Assembly (NCBI GenBank): GCA_903922605.1
Contig: CAIXUG010000052.1
Coordinates: 124,001 to 188,000 of the forward strand
Origin: an uncultured Verrucomicrobiota bacterium
GTDB taxonomy: Bacteria; Verrucomicrobiota; Verrucomicrobiia; Limisphaerales; UBA9464
Direction of reading: 5' to 3'
Length of the DNA stretch: 64,000 bases
Both the position numbers and the translations under genes were made by a program. Below, piece after piece: positions 17,195-25,069 of this stretch (position 1 is the first letter of the stretch; every line of letters begins with the position of its first letter). Under the pieces are notes generated by a model, which searched no databases, had not been told where the DNA came from, and saw only the letters and a list, made by a program, of their open reading frames with translations.

Positions 17195-18202
17195 CTACGA
17201 GAGCAGCGAACGCGCAGCGACAACGTCCTTCATAATCTGAGCCTTCAGTGCCTCGGGGCCGCTGAATTTTTTCTCATCACGGAGTTTCGCGACGAACACC
17301 ACCTCAATTTCTTGGCCGTAGAGGTCGCCGTTGAAATCAATGAGGTGGACCTCGAACCGGAGTTCGCGGTCGCTGCGAATCGTCGGGCGGACGCCGAGAT
17401 TGAGGGCGGCGGGAAAGGTCTGGGCCCCGATTCGGACGCGCGTCGCATAGACGCCGAAGGGCGGCAGTTCCAAGCCGCGCACGTCGAGATTGGCCGTGGG
17501 GAAACCCAGTTGCCGGCCGAGCTGGTCGCCGTGCTGAACCACACCGGCGAAGGAATAGGGCCGACCCAGCAGCTCGGCGACGCGCTTCAGATCTCCCGCC
17601 CGCAGGCTCTGCCGCACGAGGCTGCTGCTGACGCGCTCCTCGCCGATGGACACGGGCGCGCAGGCATTGGTGGTGAAACCGAGCTCGGCCCCGATCGAAC
17701 GGAGCAGGGGAACATTGCCGCTGCGCTGGAATCCAAAATGAAAACCGTGACCGACGCTGAAGCTGCGGATCGGACCGGCCTCGCGCTGGAGCCCTCGGAT
17801 AAAGTCCTCCCCGGTGCGCGCGGCGAAGTCCGGCGTGAACTGGTTCACCAGCACGGCGTCGGCCCCGAGGCTGGCGATGGCGCGGAGGCGCTGGTCCAGC
17901 GTCTGGAGCAGCAGCGGCGCGCGTTCGGGATTCACAACCGCCAGAGGATGCGGATCAAAGGTGATGACCGTGGTGCGGGCGCCGTAAGTCGCGGCGTCCA
18001 ACTGGGCGGAGCGGATGACGTGCTGGTGGCCGAGGTGGACCCCATCGAACATGCCCATCGCGAAGCAGAGTCCCCGCGCGGGGCGGGGCAGCTCGGAGGG
18101 ATGTTTCGCGATGACCATCGGCGGGACGTAAATTGGTTCGTAAAACGTGCGACGGTGGCCGGCGGTGGCCTCAGGACAGGCGCACCGCAGATCGCGCTTC
18201 AC
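17195..18202 (-). CDS. ribF: Bifunctional riboflavin kinase / FAD synthetase
   Basis: 335 residues. The N-terminal nucleotidyltransferase half has AMGMFDGVHLGHQ (HxGH) and the FAD synthetase motif VSSSLVRQSL. The C-terminal kinase half has GRQLGFPTANLDV and FPAALNLGVRPT. It converts riboflavin to FMN and FAD in the cytoplasm. The ATG at 18202 overlaps the truB stop (ATGA), supporting this start; an internal ATG at 18118 is the alternative. It is last in the nusA operon, where truB-ribF order is widely conserved. Confidence 0.93.
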   Translation of the reverse strand: MKRDLRCACPEATAGHRRTFYEPIYVPPMVIAKHPSELPRPARGLCFAMGMFDGVHLGHQHVIRSAQLDAATYGARTTVITFDPHPLAVVNPERAPLLLQTLDQRLRAIASLGADAVLVNQFTPDFAARTGEDFIRGLQREAGPIRSFSVGHGFHFGFQRSGNVPLLRSIGAELGFTTNACAPVSIGEERVSSSLVRQSLRAGDLKRVAELLGRPYSFAGVVQHGDQLGRQLGFPTANLDVRGLELPPFGVYATRVRIGAQTFPAALNLGVRPTIRSDRELRFEVHLIDFNGDLYGQEIEVVFVAKLRDEKKFSGPEALKAQIMKDVVAARSLLS

Positions 18203-18915
18203 TCATACTGCTTCAGTTTGAGAAAGGGAATGACGTGCTCGGCCAGCTCCGCCGGGGACCACTTCAGGATTTCCGGCAGCGCAAATGCGTCCGCGAGGTC
18301 GAACTTGCCGCTGCCGGTGCGCCGCAGGCGGGTCAGATGCGCGCCACAGCCGAGCTTGTTGCCCAGGTCATGTGCGAGCACGCGCACGTAGGTGCCCTTG
18401 GTGCAGGCGACGGTGAAGTAGGCGAAGGGCTCCTCGTACTCCGTGAAGCGGTAGCTGTAGAGGTGGATCAGGCGCGACGTGCGTTCCACCTCGATGCCCT
18501 TGCGCGCGAGCTTATGCAGGGCGACGCCGCCGATTTTTATGGCGCTCACCATCGGTGGCACCTGGAACTGGTCGCCGAGAAACGTCGCGGCGGACTCATT
18601 CAGATCCTTCAGGTCGAGCGGCGGAACCGGCAGGGACCCGGTAATGTCGCCTTCGGCATCATGCGAGTCGGTGGATTCACCGAGCCGCATCACGCCCTCG
18701 TACACCTTGTCCGACGACATGAGCTTCTCGGAAAGCTTGGTGGCCTGGCCAAAGACCAGGATGAGCAGCCCGGTGGCCATCGGGTCGAGCGTGCCGCAGT
18801 GCCCGACCTTGGGAATGCGGAAATGGCCGCGGACCTTCGCGACGACATCGTGGGAGGTCCAGTCGGACGGCTTGTCCACGAGCAACGCGCCGTCAAAGGC
18901 GGAGAAGGCGTTCAT
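18199..18915 (-). CDS. truB: tRNA pseudouridine(55) synthase
   Basis: 238 residues. VDKPSDWTSHDVV and KVGHCGTLDPMATGLL (catalytic Asp in GTLDP, about residue 43) are diagnostic of TruB, as is TKGTYVRVLAHDLG. It makes pseudouridine 55 in the T-loop of tRNAs. It is somewhat short, with the C-terminal PUA domain reduced or absent. ATGA overlaps exist at both ends, with nrnA upstream and ribF downstream. Confidence 0.93.
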   Translation of the reverse strand: MNAFSAFDGALLVDKPSDWTSHDVVAKVRGHFRIPKVGHCGTLDPMATGLLILVFGQATKLSEKLMSSDKVYEGVMRLGESTDSHDAEGDITGSLPVPPLDLKDLNESAATFLGDQFQVPPMVSAIKIGGVALHKLARKGIEVERTSRLIHLYSYRFTEYEEPFAYFTVACTKGTYVRVLAHDLGNKLGCGAHLTRLRRTGSGKFDLADAFALPEILKWSPAELAEHVIPFLKLKQYE

Positions 18916-19922
18916 TTCGCGACCGGTTTGCCCGCCAGGGCGCGCTTCACGGCGCCCAGCACGCGGCGTTGGACGGAAAGCGGGCTGCCAGTCACCCGCG
19001 CACCGGCGGCGGCCTTGTGGCCGCCGCCGCCAAACAGGGCAGCGACCTCGTTGACATTCACCCGGTCGTCCTTCGACCGTAGGCTGATGCGGGTCAGGTT
19101 CGGATCCACCTCCTCAAAGACGATGGCCACGACCACGCCGTCGATGGCGCGGATGTGGTCGATCAGCCCTTCGCTCTCCTCGGTGCTGGCCCCGGTGCGC
19201 GCGTAGTCGGCCTTCTTCAGCCAGAAGTAGGCGGTCTTCGCGTCGTGGGTGAGGCGGAACTTGTTGTAAACGTGGCGCAGCAGCTTCACCCGCGTGAGCG
19301 GGAAGCTCTGATAGACCTCCTGGCAGATCTTGCCGAGATCGGCCCCGCGCTCGATGAGATGGGCGGCGGTCTCGAGCGTGTCGGGCGTGGTGCTCGGATA
19401 CTGGAAGCTGCCTGTGTCGGTGCTCACGGCGGTGAACAGCAGGTCCGCCATCGGCTGGGTGATTTTCCAGCCGGCCCATTCACAAAGGTCGTAGATCAGC
19501 TCGCCGCTCGAGGGTTCGCGGGGCGAGACCCAGTTGATGTCGGCGTACTTCGTGTTCGACGCGTGGTGGTCGATGTTGATGAACAGGCTCCGCTGGCCGA
19601 TGTGCTCGCCGACGCGGCCAAGCCGTTCCAGGCTGGCACAGTCGGTGGCGACGACCACGTCGAAACGCTGGCCCGACTGGGGCTTGCGGACGCGGCGATC
19701 AGGATCGAGGAAGCGCAGCTTGTCCGGCACGACATCCTCGTTCCAGACCGTGACCTCCTTGCCGGCGCCTTCGAGCGCGTGGGCGAGACCCAGCTGGGAG
19801 CCAATGCAGTCACCATCGGGCCGGATGTGACCCACGATGCAGACGGTGCGGGCCTCCCGCAACGCCTCCAGGATGCGTTCAACTGTCTTCGGAATCGGTT
19901 TCATCAATTCGGCCGGAACCAT
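18912..19922 (-). CDS. nrnA: DHH-family bifunctional oligoribonuclease / pAp phosphatase
   Basis: 336 residues; a start six codons later (MKPIPK) is possible. The DHH motifs are seen: GHIRPDGDCIGSQLGL, ATDCASLERLG, NIDHHASNTKYADINW and, in the DHHA1 domain, LFGGGGHKAAAGARV. The family degrades short RNA oligomers and 3'-phosphoadenosine 5'-phosphate using Mn2+. The gene position rbfA-nrnA-truB is conserved in many bacteria. The stop overlaps the truB start. Confidence 0.92.
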   Translation of the reverse strand: MVPAELMKPIPKTVERILEALREARTVCIVGHIRPDGDCIGSQLGLAHALEGAGKEVTVWNEDVVPDKLRFLDPDRRVRKPQSGQRFDVVVATDCASLERLGRVGEHIGQRSLFINIDHHASNTKYADINWVSPREPSSGELIYDLCEWAGWKITQPMADLLFTAVSTDTGSFQYPSTTPDTLETAAHLIERGADLGKICQEVYQSFPLTRVKLLRHVYNKFRLTHDAKTAYFWLKKADYARTGASTEESEGLIDHIRAIDGVVVAIVFEEVDPNLTRISLRSKDDRVNVNEVAALFGGGGHKAAAGARVTGSPLSVQRRVLGAVKRALAGKPVAK

Positions 19923-19936
19923 CCGGCCGGGAAAAA

Positions 19937-20305
19937 TCAGGAGGCGGCGGGCGGTTCGGGCGGGGTGTCGAGCTGTTCGAGGATGGCGAGCACGCGGTTA
20001 CCCTGCTCGATCGAGTCGTCGATCTGGAAGCGCAGCGTGGGCGTGAATTTCAGCCGCACGGAGGCCCCGACCATCATCTGGATATCCTTCGCCCGCTCCG
20101 CCAGGCGGGCGGGCGCGAGCTTGCGCTGCTCGGGTGTGCCGACGAAGCCGAGGAAGACCGTGGCAGCACGCAGGTCGCTGGCCATGCCGACGTCGTTGAC
20201 GGACAGGAGGCCCACCTCGCTGATGGAAAACTCACGGCGGATGCATTCGGCGATCTCGTGCTTCAGCAGCTCCTTGACGCGAAAGATACGGCGGACAGAT
20301 GACAT
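19937..20305 (-). CDS. rbfA: 30S ribosome-binding factor A
   Basis: 122 residues. RVKELLKHEIAECIRREF, LLSVNDVGMASDLRAATVF and LKFTPTLRFQIDDSIEQGNRV are the RbfA KH-type fold signatures. RbfA assists late 30S maturation at the 16S rRNA 5' end and cold adaptation. It lies between infB and nrnA in the standard order. Confidence 0.93.
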   Translation of the reverse strand: MSSVRRIFRVKELLKHEIAECIRREFSISEVGLLSVNDVGMASDLRAATVFLGFVGTPEQRKLAPARLAERAKDIQMMVGASVRLKFTPTLRFQIDDSIEQGNRVLAILEQLDTPPEPPAAS

Positions 20306-20316
20306 GGCAAAGCCCG

Positions 20317-20344
20317 GTGGGCGGTAACTCGGTGACGCGGTGAC
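20317..20344. repeat. CGGTGAC word repeat between infB and rbfA
   Basis: GGTAACTCGGTGACGCGGTG continues into the last codons of infB (ACTCAG). It is a short iterated CGGTGAC/ACTC element inside the operon, of the same style as the other spacer words in the window. Confidence 0.4.
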
Positions 20345-22906
20345 TCAGAGCTTCTGCGCGACCTTCTCAAGCGTGTAGCACTCGAGGATGTCGCCTTCGA
20401 TGAAGTCGTCGTAGCCGTCGAGGCGGATGCCGCATTCCATGCCGGAGCGCACCTCGTTGACCTCGTCCTGGAAGCGCTTGAGCGTGAGCGAAACGCCCTC
20501 GTAGATGACGTTGTTGCGGCGCCGGACGCGCATCTTGCCCCGGACGAGCCGGCCATTGGTGACCGCACAGCCGGCGATGTTGCCGCCCTTGGAGAGGCTG
20601 AAGATCTTGCGGACCTCGGCCTGGCCGATGACGACCTCCTTGAGCAGGGGATCGAGGAGGCCGGACATGGCCTCCTTCACCTGGTCGATGAGCTCGTAGA
20701 TGATGGCGTAGAGCTTGACCTGCACGCCCTCGTGCTTGGCCTGCTCGGCGGCGCTGTTGTCCACCCGGGTATGGAAGCCGAGGATGACGGCGTTGGACGA
20801 GCTGGCGAGCAGCACGTCCGCGGAACTGACGGCACCGACGGCGCTGTGGACGATCTCCAGGGCCACCTTGCTCGAATCGATCTGGTTGAGCGCGTCGCAG
20901 ATGGCCTCGACCGAGCCCTGCGTGTCGGCCTTGACGATGACCTTGAGCACCTTGGCGGTCATGTCCTTGATCTGGCCAAAGATGTCCTCCAGCGTCTGCC
21001 GGCGCGGGCGGACGCCTTCCAGCTCGCTCTTCTTGCGGGCGGTGAAGCGTTCCTCGGCGAGGTCGCGCGCGGCCTTCTCGTCCTCAACGGCGCTGAATTC
21101 CGAGCCGGCCTCGGGAATGCCGTTGAGGCCGAGCACGCGCACGGCGACGGAGGGGGTGGCCTCCTTCAGCCGGGTGCCCTCCTCGTTCATCATCGCCCGG
21201 ACTTTGCCGTAATGCTCGCCGCACAGGACGATGTCGCCGACGTGGAGCGTGCCCTTGCGGACGAGGACCGTGACAACGGGGCCACCGGCCTCGATGCCGG
21301 ACTCGATGACGTTGCCCTTCGCATTGCGGTCGGGGTTCGCCTTGAGCTCGAGCAATTCGGCCTGCAGCAGGATGGAGTCGATGAGCTTGTCGATGCCGAG
21401 CTTGGTGAGCGCGGAGCAATCCACATACAGCGTGTCGCCACCCCAGTCATCGGGCACGAGCCCCTTGTCCTGGAGCTGCTGGCGCACCTTGAGCGGATTG
21501 GCGTTGGGATGGTCGCACTTGTTGACCGCGACGATGATGGGGACCTTGGCCGCCTGTGCGTGGGCCAGGGCCTCGAGCGTCTGCGGCATCACGCCGTCAT
21601 TCGCTGCGACGACGAGCACGACGATGTCCGTGACGTTGGCGCCGCGCGCCCGCATCGCCGAGAACGCCGCGTGACCGGGCGTGTCGAGGAAGGTGAGCTG
21701 CGTCAGCACCCCGGTAACCGGGTGCGGATAGGAGATGGTGTAGGCACCGATGTGCTGCGTGATGCCACCGGCCTCACCGGAGGCCACACTGGCCTTGCGG
21801 ATGACGTCGAGGAGCGAGGTCTTGCCGTGGTCGACGTGTCCCATGATCGTGATCACGGGCGGGCGCGGCTTCAGGGTCTCGGGCTTGTCCTCCTTGTCGA
21901 GCTCGACGGTCTGCTCCTGCGGGACGTTGACGGTGTGGGTCGCCTTGTCGCGCTTCTCGGTTTCAAAGCGGATGCCGTGCTTGGCGCAGACCCGGATTGC
22001 GTGCTCGGCCTCGATGCTCTGGGTGACCGTGGCAAACACGCCCATGCTCATCAGGTCGGCGATGACCTGGAAGGGCTTGCGGCCCATCTTCTCCGCCAGC
22101 TCCCGCACCAGGATGGGCGGGCGCATGATGATGAGGGGCGCATTGGCGGCGAAGGTTTGCCGGGGCGGGGCGGCAGGCCGGGCCGGAGCGGGCGCCGGAG
22201 CGGGTCCGCGCTGCTGCTGCCCGTACGGGCCACGGCGGTCGGGCGGTCCCCGACGATCGTCACTGCGGGCGGGCGGGCGGGAAGTGTTCTGCTGCGTGGG
22301 CGGGCGGACCTCGGGTCGGGCCTGCTGTCGCGGGGCAAAGCTCTTGAGATCAACGCGACCGACGAGCGAGCCGATCTGCGACTTGGGCGGAACGACCGGG
22401 GCGGGCGGCGTGGCGGGGGCGGCCGGAGCCGGGGCCGGCGCAACTGCTGCTGGCATCGGCGGCACCGACGGCGCGGGCGCGGGAACGGACGTCGCGGTTT
22501 CCGGAGCCGGAGCTGAGGGTGTGCTGGCTGCGTGAACTTCGGTCGCAACCCCAGTGACTTCCGGGGTAGCTACGGGAGCAATCGGCGCGGGTGCTTCCGC
22601 AGTTGGCGTAGCCGGTGGCGGTTCCGGGGCGGCGGTCGCTTCGACCTGCACCTCGGCCGGCGGGGCCGGCGGCGTGGGCGCGGGCGGTCGCAGGATCACG
22701 ACCGGCTCGTCCGCGGCCGGGGCGGGAGCCGCTGCAGCCGTGGCCGACATCGGCGTGAGCTGCTCCTTGAGATATTCGGCGGTGATCTTGTCGAGCGAGC
22801 TCGACGGCACCTTGGCCGCCGAAATGCCAAGCTCCTTGGCCTTGGCGAGCACAGCCTTGCTCTCCAAGTTCAGGTCTTTGGCAATCTCGTAGATGCGAAC
22901 GGGCAT
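20345..22906 (-). CDS. infB: Translation initiation factor IF-2
   Basis: 853 residues from ATG 22906 ([13 protein letters not shown], the standard IF-2 N-terminal fold); a start eight codons upstream is less likely. A long Pro/Ala-rich linker spans about residues 70-260. The G domain has [17 protein letters not shown] and NKCD. Domains II-IV follow, with the C-terminal [12 protein letters not shown] segment. IF-2 places fMet-tRNA on the 30S subunit. It sits between nusA and rbfA as in most bacteria. Confidence 0.96.
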   Translation of the reverse strand: MPVRIYEIAKDLNLESKAVLAKAKELGISAAKVPSSSLDKITAEYLKEQLTPMSATAAAAPAPAADEPVVILRPPAPTPPAPPAEVQVEATAAPEPPPATPTAEAPAPIAPVATPEVTGVATEVHAASTPSAPAPETATSVPAPAPSVPPMPAAVAPAPAPAAPATPPAPVVPPKSQIGSLVGRVDLKSFAPRQQARPEVRPPTQQNTSRPPARSDDRRGPPDRRGPYGQQQRGPAPAPAPARPAAPPRQTFAANAPLIIMRPPILVRELAEKMGRKPFQVIADLMSMGVFATVTQSIEAEHAIRVCAKHGIRFETEKRDKATHTVNVPQEQTVELDKEDKPETLKPRPPVITIMGHVDHGKTSLLDVIRKASVASGEAGGITQHIGAYTISYPHPVTGVLTQLTFLDTPGHAAFSAMRARGANVTDIVVLVVAANDGVMPQTLEALAHAQAAKVPIIVAVNKCDHPNANPLKVRQQLQDKGLVPDDWGGDTLYVDCSALTKLGIDKLIDSILLQAELLELKANPDRNAKGNVIESGIEAGGPVVTVLVRKGTLHVGDIVLCGEHYGKVRAMMNEEGTRLKEATPSVAVRVLGLNGIPEAGSEFSAVEDEKAARDLAEERFTARKKSELEGVRPRRQTLEDIFGQIKDMTAKVLKVIVKADTQGSVEAICDALNQIDSSKVALEIVHSAVGAVSSADVLLASSSNAVILGFHTRVDNSAAEQAKHEGVQVKLYAIIYELIDQVKEAMSGLLDPLLKEVVIGQAEVRKIFSLSKGGNIAGCAVTNGRLVRGKMRVRRRNNVIYEGVSLTLKRFQDEVNEVRSGMECGIRLDGYDDFIEGDILECYTLEKVAQKL

Positions 22907-22928
22907 AATGTATGTTTCTGCAAATTCC

Positions 22929-22972
22929 ACCGCCCCGTCCCGGCATTTCCTGCCTAAAATGGACGGGGCGGT
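22929..22972 (-). promoter_or_regulatory. Perfect 12-bp inverted repeat between nusA and infB
   Basis: ACCGCCCCGTCC and GGACGGGGCGGT are separated by 20 bases, 22 bases before the infB start on the transcribed strand. There is no T tract after it, so it is not a standard terminator. It could affect infB translation or mRNA processing; this is inferred from structure alone. Confidence 0.5.
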
Positions 22973-22994
22973 CGGCTACCGACGCCGCTTTAAA

Positions 22995-24272
22995 TTACGA
23001 TGTGACTGCGGAACCGTCCGCCTGACGGCGGAGCATCTCGCCCTTGGCCGCTTCCAAAATGGTCGCTGCGGCTTCCGCGCCGATTTCCGGCACGGCCGCC
23101 AGGTCAGTGACCTCCGCGTCCAGCAGGTCGGCGACCCCGTGGAAGCCGATGTTCACCAGCACCCGCGCCTGCTCCAACGTGATGCCGGGCACCGCTGCCA
23201 GATCGTGAATGGCATGGTCCACCTTGGCCTCGAAGCCGTTGACGTCCGCTTCCGCCTCGATGTCGATCTGCCAGCCCACCAGGCGGGAGGCCAGACGCGC
23301 GTTCTGGCCGCGCTTGCCCACCGCGAGCGGCAGCTGGTCGGGAGTCGTGTGCACCAGCACGCGCTTCCGGGCCTCGTCCACGTGCAGCGACTTGATCTTC
23401 GCCGGGTCCAACGCCTTGGTCACCAAGGCTTTGATGTCCGAGGTCCAGGGGATGATGTCCACCTTCTCGTTGTTCAGCTCGCGCACGATGTTCTTCACGC
23501 GCTGGCCGCGCAGGCCGACGCAGGCACCGACTGGGTCCACCTTGGAATCGCGCGAATAGACCGCGATCTTGGTGCGGAAGCCCGGTTCCCGGGCGACGGC
23601 CCGGATCTCGATCGTGCCGTCGTTGATCTCGGCCACTTCCAGCTTGAACAGCTTCAGTACAAACTGGGGATCGGCACGCGACAGTATGATTTCCGGGCCG
23701 TGCGGGGTCTGCTCCACCGCCTTCACGAAGCAACGGATGCGCTCGCCGACCTGGTATTCCTCGGTGGGAACGCGTTCGCGGTTCGGCATCATCGCCTCGA
23801 ACTTGCCGAGGTCGAGAATCACGTCCGAACGCTCGAAGCGCCGTACAGTGCCGCTGATGATGTCACCCACGCGGTCCTTGAACTCGCCGTAGATCATCGC
23901 CTTCTCGGCCTTGCGGACCTGCGACATCAGCGCCTGCTTGGCGTATTGCGCGGCGATCCGGCCGAAGCCGGCGGGGGTGACTTCGACGTCAATTTCGTCG
24001 CCCACCTTGACCTCGGGATGACCGGCGCGCCGGGCGTCAAAAACGGAAATCTGATCGTGCTTGGAGACCACCCGGTCAGACACAATAAGTTTAGCCAAGG
24101 CCTTGATATCGCCGGACTTGGGATCGATTGCAACCCGGAGGTCGCGGGCCGGGCCGACCGCCTTCTTGGCTGCGGCCAAAAGCGACTCCTGAACAGCCGC
24201 GAGCAGGACATCCTTGGTGATGCCCTTTTCCTTCTCCCAAAACTCAACTACTGCGAGAAACTCAGCGTTCAT
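22995..24272 (-). CDS. nusA: Transcription termination/antitermination protein NusA
   Basis: 425 residues. The N-terminal domain (MNAEFLAVVEFWEKEKGI) is followed by an S1 domain at about 130-200 (GDIISGTVRRFERSDVILDLG), then two KH domains (DPVGACVGLRGQRVKNIVREL; LPLAVGKRGQNARLASRLVGW), and a C-terminal helical repeat (AAVPGITLEQARVLVNIGF). NusA binds RNA polymerase and modulates pausing and termination. It is first in the operon; rimP, often upstream in other bacteria, is not adjacent here. An intrinsic-terminator-like hairpin lies 33 bases before its start. Confidence 0.95.
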   Translation of the reverse strand: MNAEFLAVVEFWEKEKGITKDVLLAAVQESLLAAAKKAVGPARDLRVAIDPKSGDIKALAKLIVSDRVVSKHDQISVFDARRAGHPEVKVGDEIDVEVTPAGFGRIAAQYAKQALMSQVRKAEKAMIYGEFKDRVGDIISGTVRRFERSDVILDLGKFEAMMPNRERVPTEEYQVGERIRCFVKAVEQTPHGPEIILSRADPQFVLKLFKLEVAEINDGTIEIRAVAREPGFRTKIAVYSRDSKVDPVGACVGLRGQRVKNIVRELNNEKVDIIPWTSDIKALVTKALDPAKIKSLHVDEARKRVLVHTTPDQLPLAVGKRGQNARLASRLVGWQIDIEAEADVNGFEAKVDHAIHDLAAVPGITLEQARVLVNIGFHGVADLLDAEVTDLAAVPEIGAEAAATILEAAKGEMLRRQADGSAVTS

Positions 24273-24305
24273 ACGGTGTCAGCAGTTTCCCGGCATTACG
24301 GGTAA

Positions 24306-24332
24306 CAAAAAAGCCGGTTTGAGAACCGACTT
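24306..24332 (-). terminator. Intrinsic terminator / possible attenuator in the nusA leader
   Basis: On the minus strand AAGTCGGTT, a 3-4 base loop, and AACCGGCTT (one G-T wobble) precede TTTTTT. It lies upstream of nusA and downstream of the lipoprotein gene at 24419. It could simply end the upstream transcript, or attenuate the nusA operon if the promoter at 24377-24406 is used. Confidence 0.65.
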
Positions 24333-24376
24333 GATGCACGGCGGCAATCGCCAGCCAGAAAACGTTTTACGTCCTA

Positions 24377-24406
24377 AACCTAGGTCTTTGCGACAGGTAG
24401 CGTCAA
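24377..24406 (-). promoter_or_regulatory. nusA: Candidate sigma-70-like promoter for the nusA operon
   Basis: On the minus strand TTGACG (24406-24401) and TAGGTT (24382-24377) are 18 bases apart. The -35 matches consensus at 5 of 6 positions, the -10 at only 3 of 6. It would start a leader of about 95-100 bases that contains the terminator-like hairpin. It lies immediately after the stop of the preceding gene. Confidence 0.4.
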
Positions 24407-24418
24407 GCCCTAGTTCCC

Positions 24419-25069
24419 TTAGCGACCGCGAGGTGTGGAGCCGAGCTGACCTTTCAGCCAGTTACGTTCCTGTGTCAGTGAGAATGGCGGGCGGGTGGAA
24501 TAGCTCCAGCGCCAATCACCGGGATTGATCCCCTCCAGGTTGGTCCGATCGGTCACGCACATTGACCATGCGGCTGACCGGTTGAAGGTGTGGAAATCAT
24601 GGGGGTAATAAACCCAGCCAAGCCCGTCGGTATTCCCCGACCATTCCACCGAGAATCCTTGGAAGGTGATGAGCTTGGACCACTGGGTCCCGGCTGGTTT
24701 GGTCACGGTCCCGTGAAGCACCTTGGGATCATTGGTAGCGAAGGTGCCTTGGCCATCCGACCGGAAGAACCATTCGTATTCCAGCGTCTCCTCGGGTGTC
24801 TGCAACACCCGGTTGAACCGCTGGTTACGCAGGATGAGGGACCATTTGTACTCCAGAGTCTCCTTGGGTGTCGGCAAGCCCCCGCTGAACCGCTGGTTAT
24901 GCAGGATAACGGCCCCATAGCCATTGGTTCCACGAAGCAGGATGACCGTGCCGTCTGGCAATGGCTTTTCGTGGGCGTTGCTCACCCCCTTGTTGCAGCC
25001 CTTGCAGCCGGGAAGCAGTGCCAAGAGGAGGAGCAGTCCGACGCGGCGCAGGTAACTCCAGCGCATCAC
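24419..25069 (-). CDS. Putative lipoprotein with an internal 24-residue tandem duplication
   Basis: 216 residues. The signal ends in a lipobox LALLPGC (C22). Residues 54-76 and 78-100 are near copies (VILHNQRFSGGLPTPKETLE and LILRNQRFNRVLQTPEETLE), so a 72-bp unit has been duplicated. The C-terminal half is Trp/Tyr-rich (DGLGWVYYPHDFHTFN) without a known domain. It starts directly after the stop of the cytochrome/DUF1549/DUF1553 gene and is probably cotranscribed. Function unknown; likely membrane-anchored on the periplasmic side or outer membrane. Confidence 0.7.
   Translation of the reverse strand: MMRWSYLRRVGLLLLLALLPGCKGCNKGVSNAHEKPLPDGTVILLRGTNGYGAVILHNQRFSGGLPTPKETLEYKWSLILRNQRFNRVLQTPEETLEYEWFFRSDGQGTFATNDPKVLHGTVTKPAGTQWSKLITFQGFSVEWSGNTDGLGWVYYPHDFHTFNRSAAWSMCVTDRTNLEGINPGDWRWSYSTRPPFSLTQERNWLKGQLGSTPRGR
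24770..24910. repeat. 72-bp direct duplication inside the lipoprotein gene
   Basis: Two in-frame units, 24842-24910 and 24770-24838, encode the NQRF...TPxETLEYxW repeat. Both keep NQRF, TP, ETLEY and W, showing a fairly recent in-frame duplication followed by some divergence. Confidence 0.7.
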
